A stretch of 23,298 bases of DNA from Baffinella frigidus. Its lineage: Eukaryota > Cryptophyceae > Cryptomonadales > Baffinellaceae. Location: NCBI GenBank assembly GCA_026770585.1, contig MU646424.1:530477-553774 (forward strand). The letters are read 5' to 3'. The notes under the pieces are model-generated. The model was given only the letters and a program-made list of their open reading frames with translations. It ran no database searches and was not told where the DNA came from. Position numbers and translations under genes: made by a program. Shown here one piece after another: positions 20,583 through 23,298 of this stretch (within the stretch, counting starts at the first letter, position 1; each line of letters starts with the position of its first letter).

Positions 20583-22847
20583 CTACTCTGAAGTCGTTGC
20601 GGGGCGCGGATGGCAGGAGGCACGCGAGGTGCGGAAGGCCAAGAGGGAGGCTCTCATGCCCCTCTTCCTCTCCAACGCCCTCAGCCAGGCAACCCTTACC
20701 CCTAAATCCTGAACCCTCAACCCTGGACCCTGACTCTCCAAAGCCCTCAGCCAAGCAACCCTCACCTCTAAATCCTGAACCCTGAACCCTGAACCCCGAT
20801 GCCCTCAGCCAGGTAGCCCTCACCCCTGAAACCCAAATAGACTGCGACAGCGCTAGACTACTTGAATGCTAAACCCCCAACCCCCCACCCCAAAACCCTG
20901 AATCCTGAACCCGAAACCCGAAACCCTAAACCCGAAACCCTGAACCTTACACCCTATATTCGAAACCATAAACCCTAAACCCTAAACCCTAAACCCTAAA
21001 CCATAAACCCTTAACCCTAAACCCTAAACCCTAAACCCCAAACCCTAGACCCTAAACCCTCAACCATCATCATCAACCTCCTCCCATCCGCGCCCCTGTT
21101 TTTCGACCACTCGGTTCTAGGCTCGAGTGGAATACAGACGAAGAGGGAGAAGACGCAAAGGGCTGCGGAGGAGGTACATGGGTACCTCGCTCATAAAAAA
21201 AACGCCCCCCCCCCAGGCCCTAGGAACACCATAGGGCCCTAGGCATAGGCCTACTGTAGGGTCCTAGGAGGGGTTGGTTTCTTATAAGCGAGGGACCTAT
21301 AAGCGAGGTACCCCTGTAGGGTCCCTTGCCTGCTCCTTGCTGGATCATGTTTGCACGGCGTGGGGACTTGCGCACTGTGTCCTCACGCTTAATCATTTCA
21401 AAACAAAGTCAACAAACATATGCTGGAGAAGAGGTTTTTTATTATTGTCGAAATGGGCTCCGCGCGGAAAAAATCGAGGTCAGGTTAGCAACATTTTTCA
21501 TTTTTTTGCCTTTTTGTGTCATCTTATGGGTTGGAGATGCTATTTTGTGATAAAAATGCCTAAGATAGCATAAAAGTCCATTTTTTGGATTTTTCCCTGA
21601 TTTCCTGACCTGACCTCGATTCCGCGCGAAGCCCATTTCGACAATAACACACCGGCGGCGCTCCGAGATCAAGTTTGGCATCTTTTTGGTTTGATGGATT
21701 TGTGCCAGAGGTTCTCGATCTCCGATACCGTTCTTGACTTATAGTATACTTAATAGTAAACGCCATTATCAAACAGGCCAGGTCATAACTCGGATTTTCA
21801 GTGTACAAGTATTTTTAAACATTTGTACCCGGATCCGGAAATTTTGTACTCGGATCGGACGTGAAAAGACGAACCGTCGCGACTTGGCGGGGTGGCTACG
21901 TACCATTTAGTACCACGAACTGAACCGTTGCGTCCTGAAATTCTGACTAACGACCTGCCGTGGTAAACAGGCGGTCGAAGACGCGCTCCGTACAGTCCGG
22001 GGGGAGCTCACGACCCGAAAAAGCACCTTTTCGGCACTTCCCGACGATGACACGTCCGGCTCCTCGACCCCAAAGTCAACCGTGGAGACCGAAAAGTCAA
22101 CTTCGGAGATGGTGGAGCAGCTGAGGCATTTCGGGTGGCCGGCGGATCTCGCGGCGACCGCGGCGGAACGCTCAGGTACCGCTCGAGGCTGAAAGAGGGA
22201 CTATTTTAAAACATCGATTCGTTTACAAGTGAAGAAAAAAAAAGGTGTGTAGTAATTTTCACACAAAAGGGGGCGTTTGGTCACGTTGCGGGCGGAATTC
22301 CGCCCGCAACGTGACCACTCCTGCCCGTGACTAGTACTAAATTTAACAACCCCACATCTCGCGGAGACCGCGGCGGAACGCTCAGGTACCGCTCGAGGCT
22401 GAAAGAGGGAGTATTTTAAATGTGGGGTTCTTAAATTTAGTACCAGTCACGGGCAGGTTTGATCACGTATCTGGGGGAATTCCCCAAGGTACGTGACCAA
22501 ACGCCCCTATTTGTGTGAAATTTACTACACACTTTTTTCACCCCCTTCACTTGTGAAATAAACCCTGTTTTAGAATAGTCACTTCTAGCTCAGGTAACGA
22601 TTCAAACCTCGAAAAGCAGGAAAGCATTCCACCATTTCAGTCAACTTGTGTAGTAATTTCATCTCGGACCATACCAGAATCTGTCCTGATGAAAAGGCGT
22701 AAGATAGCATCATTTGATGCCTGAAATAGCATATACACCCTTACCTTCCGCGTGGGGAGCCTAAGATAGCGGGACAGATTCTGTCTTGGTCTGAAATTAA
22801 ATTCTCATTGATTTCTCAGCGAGATCCGACGGAGGCGGACCGCTCAA
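13090..22847 (+). CDS. N-terminal part of a DHX29/DHX57-like DExH-box RNA helicase (3' end outside window)
   Basis: Proposed join: 13090-13252, 13386-13723, 15329-15433, 16763-16837, 17664-17711, 18157-18170 (or 18140-18170), 19087-19189, 20617-20688, 21138-21173, 21971-22175, 22820-about 22847. Phases agree at each join, giving about 395 residues. Order: basic Ala/Lys-rich start, Gly-rich linker, DPKVLLSEFCSKQKIARP, TKEVFATSDEAQQAAAVLGL, MHCRLMPPEYGSLW, charged helix EQEAREVRKAKREAL, acidic/Ser linker, UBA-like MVEQLRHFGWPADLAATA. From memory, this order (PK-x-LL-E-C-K, double-stranded-RNA-like EVFAT..EAQ.AAA, LLPP-Y-LW, UBA-like helix pair) is that of DHX29/DHX57 proteins, which act in ribosome scanning or RNA unwinding. 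No helicase motif is in view, so the family call is an inference. One donor is GC (exon 8). Confidence 0.5.
13386..13723 (+). CDS. Helicase-like gene exon 2 (charged, then Gly/Ala-rich)
   Basis: Reads GGNAAEDEKKADRQKRF, then SAKQALDTVKKSDKKGQVV, a long Gly/Ala run (about 13554-13650) and DGTKDPK. Acceptor AATCGCAG, donor GTGCGT. GC-rich coding sequence contrasts with the flanking introns. Confidence 0.65.
13741..13886. mobile_element. Family P foldback
   Basis: CAAATCGACGATTTTTGATT (13758) is inverted as AATCGAAAATCACCGATTTG, with an inner hairpin GAAGTCGGA/TCCGACTTC. Related fragment at 10265-10402. Confidence 0.7.
13929..14262. mobile_element. Family C, copy 3, interrupted by a nested foldback
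   Basis: Ends TATCCGGGGAAACCTA / TAGGTTTCCCCGGATA. The right arm's GTAGTAATTTTCG is split after GTAGTA by the element at 14022-14216; removing that element and one TA restores the sequence seen in copies 1 and 2. Confidence 0.93.
14022..14216. mobile_element. GAGCG-ended foldback, copy 2, with TA target duplication
   Basis: 195 bp; 59-bp arms beginning GAGCGTTTGCGGTAATTGTT pair without mismatch. TA at 14020-14021 and 14217-14218. Loop contains CTGGTACAAATGAAAC and a G run. Confidence 0.95.
14344..14640. mobile_element. Family E, copy interrupted by foldback S
   Basis: TAGCTCTGTTTCAGTCTATT..CAAGTTGACGAATTTGTACC..GTCAACTTAAACAT is cut at 14463 and resumes as CGACTGAGGCAGCGCC after 14602. The insert 14464-14601 has ends CATATGGAAACACTTATAAT / mirrored, and carries the family-C-like AATTACTACACG. 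Confidence 0.8.
14650..14809. mobile_element. Foldback T, perfect 53-bp arms
   Basis: Arms 14650-14702 and 14757-14809 are perfectly complementary, beginning TTATCTCAGATAAACACTTT. Both flanks (GGGATT and GGATG) resemble those of the family-C copy at 4695. Confidence 0.95.
14951..15005 (+). repeat. Diverged copy of helicase exon 3, 5' part
   Basis: CGAGCAG|GTGCTCCTGCAAGAG continues in frame as VLLQEFCSKQTIARPLV, with an intact acceptor; then similarity ends. The reading frame is preserved despite substitutions. Confidence 0.9.
15188..15326. mobile_element. Family H, copy 2, ending at helicase exon 3 acceptor
   Basis: Ends ACCACGCCAGG / CCTGGCGTGG; shares CATACACACTCG and ATGGCTTATC with the inverted copy at 1611. 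The exon 3 acceptor AG follows within 2-3 nt of the terminus. Confidence 0.8.
15329..15433 (+). CDS. Helicase-like gene exon 3 (LLSEFCSKQKIARP)
   Basis: 35 codons: VLLSEFCSKQKIARPGVV then TEAEKGGFRGKFILHAK, phase 0 at both ends. Joined to exon 2 it gives DPKVLLSEFCSKQ, a typical N-terminal helicase-accessory segment. The acceptor AG lies 2 nt after the terminal repeat of a family-H element; donor GTCAAC. A diverged copy of the 5' part lies at 14951-15005 and of the 3' part at 15898-15929. Confidence 0.76.
15443..15512. mobile_element. Family I fragment in intron 3
   Basis: GCCACTTAGCAGCCACGGGG to TAAACGATTGGTACTAGAAT, the left half of family I, starting about 10 nt after the exon 3 donor. 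Confidence 0.8.
15603..15794. mobile_element. GAGCG-ended foldback, copy 3, with TA target duplication
   Basis: 192 bp; 74-bp arms beginning GAGCGGTTTTCGCATCTGTC differ at three positions. TA at 15601-15602 and 15795-15796. Interior unrelated to the other two GAGCG foldbacks. Confidence 0.94.
15833..15893. repeat. Direct repeat, partner at 16135-16195
   Basis: Both contain CCCAAAAGT, ATTTCTTCCACKGGGATTGA and TTTGGCAACCCC. Part of a duplication that includes family I and the exon 3 donor edge. Confidence 0.75.
15898..16088 (+). repeat. Copy of helicase exon 3 donor edge followed by family I
   Basis: GCTTCCGGGGGAAGTTCATC..CACGCCAAG|GTCAAC repeats the exon 3 end and donor, then runs into a fuller family I (15943-16088) containing the perfect palindrome at 16036-16061 (TTTTCACCTTGAA and its complement). 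Confidence 0.9.
16274..16305. repeat. Hairpin with GTCGGATCCGAC core
   Basis: TGGAATCG / CGATTCCA arms around the palindrome GTCGGATCCGAC. It precedes a family-J fragment ending near 16404. Confidence 0.7.
16525..16762 (+). repeat. Tandem copies of helicase exon 4 acceptor edge and family J end
   Basis: The edge CAG|RAGGGCGGGTCGGCCAYGG occurs at 16525-16567 and 16637-16674 before the true exon at 16763. Each is separated by GCCTCGATTTGGTCCGCTTC (family J end) and CAGAGGCTCCTCCCT, period about 113 bp. Confidence 0.92.
16763..16837 (+). CDS. Helicase-like gene exon 4 (EVFATSDEAQQAAA)
   Basis: 25 codons: EGGSATVRTTKEVFATS then DEAQQAAA, phase 0. Acceptor CCCTATCAG, donor GTAACC. The acceptor edge occurs three times in tandem (about 113-bp period) and the donor edge is repeated at 17031-17056 beyond a telomere-like block. 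Confidence 0.76.
16850..17032. repeat. Telomere-like CCCTAAA array inside duplicated exon 4 donor edges
   Basis: CCCTAAA with CCCTGGA sub-block. Bounded on the left by the true donor edge of exon 4 and on the right by its copy at 17031. Confidence 0.94.
17031..17056 (+). repeat. Copy of helicase exon 4 donor edge
   Basis: GGCGCAGCAGGCTGCTGCG|GTAACCTC is identical to the exon 4 junction at 16820-16845, including the following CTACCCT with one change. Confidence 0.95.
17057..17652. repeat. Long telomere-like array, CCCTAAA and CCCTGGA sub-blocks
   Basis: About 600 bp, the longest array. Blocks of CCCTGGA (17273-17350, 17430-17466) alternate with CCCTAAA. It runs up to the exon 5 acceptor region. 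Confidence 0.95.
17664..17711 (+). CDS. Helicase-like gene exon 5 (VLGLFIVAGDR)
   Basis: VLGLFIVAGDRRMDRR, phase 0, directly after a CCCTAAA block; acceptor CACAAGCAG. The donor GTCCTC at 17712 is favoured because the edge ACAGGCGAGTCC is repeated at about 17791. A donor at 17695 (GTCGCA) paired with the 18140 acceptor is also in frame. Confidence 0.6.
17705..17802. repeat. Duplicated exon 5 edge around a short insert
   Basis: ACAGGCGAGTCCTC at 17705 recurs as ACAGGCGAGTCCCA at about 17791. The 75-bp insert contains a C run and CTAAAGT..ACTTTAG complementarity. Confidence 0.6.
17817..17912. repeat. Family L repeat, copy 2 (inverted)
   Basis: Inverted copy of 7797-7893: CAGTGGACTACGGACCTTTC to CGTTACTGCT. 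Confidence 0.8.
17919..18028. mobile_element. Family D-like foldback with TA flanks
   Basis: TA then GCTCTGCCTGAG..CTGGGCTT against GAGCCCAG..CGGTAGAGC then TA. About 110 bp, shorter interior than other family-D copies. Confidence 0.75.
18127..18295 (-). other. GC-rich open segment on the minus strand
   Basis: Reads RWPGPSPVVVGKLFNASS, NVAPQPWPLTPRRDAITD to MSLEPAAP and a stop, antisense to exon 6. Not recognised; the composition is coding-like compared with surrounding intron. Could be a fragment of another gene or chance. Confidence 0.2.
18140..18170 (+). CDS. Helicase-like gene exon 6 (small; start uncertain)
   Basis: Ends NMHC plus CG of an Arg codon, donor GTCAGT, which is in phase with RLMPPEYG of exon 7. 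Two acceptors fit: CTGCAG before 18140 (needs the 17694 donor) or ATGCAG before 18157 (needs the 17711 donor, a 14-nt microexon). Only RNA evidence could choose. Confidence 0.35.
18419..18447. repeat. Family J end fragment
   Basis: GCCCTCTGAAGCGGACCAAA then TCGAGGCTG, the J terminus in the opposite orientation to 16380. Confidence 0.65.
18510..18870. repeat. GCTTTAC minisatellite with exon 7 acceptor-edge copies
   Basis: Units CACTCGACGATTGCTTYACR and CGAGYCGCTTTAC recur at 18512, 18647, 18665-18712, 18780 and again 19023-19075. CCCGCAGGCTGAT (18716) and CCTGCAGGCTGATGCCCTCGG (18850) repeat the exon 7 acceptor edge at 19081. Confidence 0.85.
18879..19020. mobile_element. Family F MITE, copy 1
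   Basis: 142 bp, ends ATTTCATCTCGGAACATACC / mirrored as GTTCCGAAAT, interior TAGCATATACACCCTTACCT. Inserted between an acceptor-edge copy and the true exon 7. Confidence 0.9.
19087..19189 (+). CDS. Helicase-like gene exon 7 (LMPPEYGSLW)
   Basis: Encodes LMPPEYGSLWKGAEQDEAAR then TKKDADWAQRKAEQ. Acceptor ATCCCGCAG, donor GTACGT. Decayed copies of the acceptor edge lie upstream (18712, 18852) and of the donor edge downstream (19330, 19427, 19830). Confidence 0.8.
19330..19476 (+). repeat. Two decayed copies of helicase exon 7 donor edge
   Basis: 19330-19361 (DW-x-QRKAEQ then GTTCCC) and 19427-19475 (RTKEDTAWAHRMAE then stop, GTCCCC). Short GGGTTTA repeats lie between. A third copy is at 19830-19856. 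Confidence 0.88.
19496..19624. mobile_element. Family G MITE, copy 3
   Basis: 129 bp with 12-bp ends TACCACGCCAGA / TCTGGCGTGGTA and the internal CCACTTTTGACATCTTTCAA. Best-preserved copy. Confidence 0.9.
19625..19720. mobile_element. Family E fragment, inverted
   Basis: AGTTCTGCCTGAGTCGGCTT, AAGTTGACCCGCTGGGCTTG and ATCCGTCAACTTTGGAGCGA match family E on the opposite strand. Confidence 0.7.
19774..19900. repeat. Short TTTAGGG arrays around exon 7 donor-edge copy 3
   Basis: GGGTTTA units at 19796-19828 and 19868-19900 on either side of GGCTGGCCACACCGCAAGGC..GAGCAG|GTTCCC (19830-19862). Confidence 0.85.
19983..20102. mobile_element. Family K, copy 2, perfect 50-bp arms
   Basis: Arms 19983-20032 and 20053-20102 (GGGGTAGTTAGGCCTACGGC onward) are perfectly complementary and nearly identical to copy 1 at 4447, although the outer left end is missing. 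Confidence 0.94.
20129..20250. mobile_element. Family E, copy 4
   Basis: GATTTGGTGAGCCCGGGCTC, AGCGTGTCAACTTGATGATA and TCAACTCGAGTGAGGCAGC match copy 1 at 5825 in the same orientation; followed by GTAAAGCG-type repeats to 20335. Confidence 0.8.
20370..20580. repeat. (GT)n-(ATCT)n-(GT)n microsatellites within duplicated exon 8 acceptor edge
   Basis: (GT)n at 20430-20485, (TATC)n to 20540, (GT)n to 20580. The edge GCGCGGATGGCAG|GAGGCAC at 20387-20407 repeats exon 8's own at 20605-20624. Confidence 0.95.
20617..20688 (+). CDS. Helicase-like gene exon 8 (charged helix), GC donor
   Basis: 24 codons: EAREVRKAKREALMPLF then LSNALSQ. Acceptor ATGGCAG. The donor would be GCAACC: the frame hits a stop soon after, and a GT version of this edge exists only in the copy at 20797-20820. 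A GC-AG intron, or a damaged allele, are the alternatives. The exon lies inside a 927-bp unit bounded by 26-bp inverted repeats. Confidence 0.65.
20695..20834. repeat. Telomere-like blocks separating three copies of exon 8 donor edge
   Basis: GCCCTCAGCCARGCAACCCT at 20677-20696 and 20743-20762, and GCCCTCAGCCAGGTAGCCCT at 20801-20820, each followed by CCCTGAA/CCCTAAA units. Only the last copy has a GT at the donor. Confidence 0.92.
20865..21063. repeat. Telomere-like CCCTAAA array
   Basis: CCCTAAA with CCCGAAA and CCCTGAA variants, C-rich on the coding strand, upstream of exon 9. Confidence 0.94.
21138..21173 (+). CDS. Helicase-like gene exon 9 (TKREKTQRAAEE), 36 nt
   Basis: 12 codons in phase 0 between acceptor GAATACAG and donor GTACAT. 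It joins LSNALSQ to AVEDALRT as a continuous charged helix. The intron's GT straddles the first base of a family-A element. Short, so moderate confidence. Confidence 0.55.
21175..21318. mobile_element. Family A, copy with duplicated right end, at exon 9 donor
   Basis: Left end TACATGGGTACCTCGCTCAT begins at the second base of the intron, so the donor GT is exon-flank G plus element T. The right end TTATAAGCGAGGKACC is present twice in tandem (21281-21318), giving 144 bp. Confidence 0.9.
21442..21647. mobile_element. Foldback V
   Basis: 206 bp; ends TTATTGTCGAAATGGGCTCC / mirrored, with GAGGTCAGG/CCTGACCTC continuing inward. Interior GATGCTATTTT..AAGATAGCAT resembles the middle of family F. 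Confidence 0.92.
21648..21970. other. Intron upstream of helicase exon 10
   Basis: AT-rich stretch to about 21840, then GTAC-rich short inverted repeats (GTACAAGTA..TTTGTAC; TAGTACCACG against CCGTGGTA at 21911-21965, called W). The last ends 5 nt before the exon 10 acceptor. Confidence 0.45.
21971..22175 (+). CDS. Helicase-like gene exon 10 (Ser/acidic linker and UBA-like segment)
   Basis: 68 codons plus one base: AVEDALRTVRGELTTRKS, then FSALPDDDTSGSSTPKS, then MVEQLRHFGWPADLAATA and AERS. Acceptor GGTAAACAG, donor GTACCG. The last 30 nt of the exon, its donor and 35 nt of intron are repeated inside a foldback loop at 22356-22420. Confidence 0.8.
22201..22578. mobile_element. Cloverleaf-like nested foldback that contains a copy of exon 10's end
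   Basis: Outer ends CTATTTTAAAACA / TGTTTTAGAATAG, arms including GTGTAGTAATTTTCACAC (family-C-like). A perfect palindrome sits on the left arm (22279-22316, GGTCACGTTGCGGGCGGAAT core) and an imperfect one on the right. A third stem pairs 22320-22356 with 22421-22457 (two mismatches). Its loop, 22356-22420, is a 65-bp near-identical copy of 22146-22210. Confidence 0.93.
22656..22797. mobile_element. Family F MITE, copy 2, with TA flanks
   Basis: 142 bp, the same length as copy 1, about 88% alike. TA at 22654-22655 and 22798-22799. Confidence 0.92.
22820..22847 (+). CDS. Helicase-like gene exon 11 start (end unclear)
   Basis: After acceptor TTGATTTCTCAG, CGAGATCC reads in phase as (A)RSDGGGPLK. 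A stop follows unless a donor is used at 22848 (GTGACC). A family-D element lies 8 nt further on and may have disturbed the exon end. Confidence 0.4.
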
Positions 22848-22855
22848 GTGACCTA

Positions 22856-23002
22856 GCTCTGTCCCACTTGGTTTGGGCTCCTCATCAATCCGCCCCCCCC
22901 CCCCATTTACAATGCGAATTTTGGACCCCCCCCAGGAAATTCACATGTGAAATGGGGGGGGGGGCGAATTCACAGGGAGCCCAAATCAAAGTGGGACAGA
23001 GC
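22856..23002. mobile_element. Family D foldback, copy 3, with TA target duplication
   Basis: 147 bp, ends GCTCTGTCCCACTTGGTTTG / mirrored with one indel-like difference, TA at 22854-22855 and 23003-23004. Opposing C13 and G12 runs and a central ATTTCACATGTGAAAT palindrome. Confidence 0.93.
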
Positions 23003-23094
23003 TAGGTAACCTCCATCACCACACTCTCTCCACACACGGGGCCACATTTGAAAATCATCATCCCTCCTTGTACATCAGTTGCTTTACAGAAACC

Positions 23095-23178
23095 CCTTCT
23101 CGCCCTCTCTCTCTCGCCCCCCCTCTCTCTCTCTCTCTCGCTCTCTCTCTCTCTCGCTCTCTCTCTCTCTCGCGCGCG

Positions 23179-23210
<32 letters not shown>

Positions 23211-23298
23211 CGCTCGCTCGCTCGCTCTCTCTCTCTCGCTCTCTCTCTCTATCTATCTATCTCTCTCTATCTCTCTCTCTCTCTATCTCTCTCTCTCT
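23095..23298. repeat. (CT)n microsatellite to window end
   Basis: CT repeats with TCGC and TATC interruptions; pyrimidine on the helicase coding strand. Confidence 0.97.

Larger units (their letters stand above)
19934..20860. mobile_element. 927-bp unit bounded by 26-bp inverted repeats, enclosing exon 8
   Basis: TAGTCTAGCGCTGTCGCAGT.. at 19934-19959 is inverted at 20835-20860 with one mismatch. The end resembles family E termini. Inside are a family-K hairpin, a family-E copy, microsatellites, exon 8 and its edge copies. Confidence 0.7.

Noticed and set aside
20431-20591. Cys/Val-rich open frames over the GT/ATCT tract
   Set aside because: Pure microsatellite translation.
1-23298. Autonomous transposon, retrotransposon or viral gene
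   Set aside because: No transposase, reverse transcriptase, integrase or capsid-like motif was seen in any frame; all elements are short and non-coding.

Overview
The window is nuclear DNA of a eukaryote, almost certainly a unicellular alga. The reasons are genes with many short exons and GT-AG introns, long blocks of plant/algal-type telomere-like repeat (TTTAGGG/CCCTAAA and decayed forms), dozens of foldback or MITE-like inverted-repeat elements, and a predicted protein whose N-terminus reads as a secretory signal peptide followed by an acid-free, S/R/A-rich segment. That bipartite leader is typical of a complex (secondary) plastid, so an alga with such a plastid is the best guess. I cannot name the species.

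Two genes are arranged head to head around a 208-bp shared upstream region (12882-13089). On the minus strand, 12881 down to 919, I assembled by eye a complete inositol-monophosphatase-family gene. It has 11 exons, every junction is GT-AG and in phase, and it gives 361 residues, with all metal-binding motifs (GEE, DP-IDGT, WDSAAG) present. On the plus strand, from 13090 past the right edge, there is a multi-exon gene. Its pieces (LLSEFCSKQKIARP; EVFATSDEAQQAAA; LMPPEYGSLW; a UBA-like MVEQLRHFGWPADLAATA) resemble the N-terminal half of DHX29/DHX57-type DExH-box RNA helicases. The helicase core would lie outside the window.

Coding sequence is only about 2 kb of the 23.3 kb. The rest is introns packed with (i) telomere-like arrays at 334-618, 2316-3284, 3666-3925, 5161-5303, 8023-8562, 9046-9690, 16850-17652 and 20695-21063; (ii) foldback/MITE families, named here A to W, several nested and several with TA target duplications; (iii) minisatellites and microsatellites.

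The most notable pattern is that many introns contain decayed copies of the adjacent exon edge together with its splice site. These copies lie on the far side of a telomere-like array, a microsatellite or a MITE. At least eight different exons show it, in both genes. It suggests that these introns grow by repeated insertions or repairs at exon-intron junctions, each duplicating about 15-70 bp of junction and so preserving a working splice site. Telomere-like C-rich repeat also forms the sequence directly upstream of several acceptors, and some MITE ends abut or overlap donors and acceptors.

Left flank: 1-918 is the 3' side of the phosphatase gene, with an AATAAA on the minus strand at 785-790, a telomere-like block and one intact family-A element. 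Right end: a (CT)n tract. No rRNA, tRNA, CRISPR, LTR retrotransposon or transposase gene was seen.
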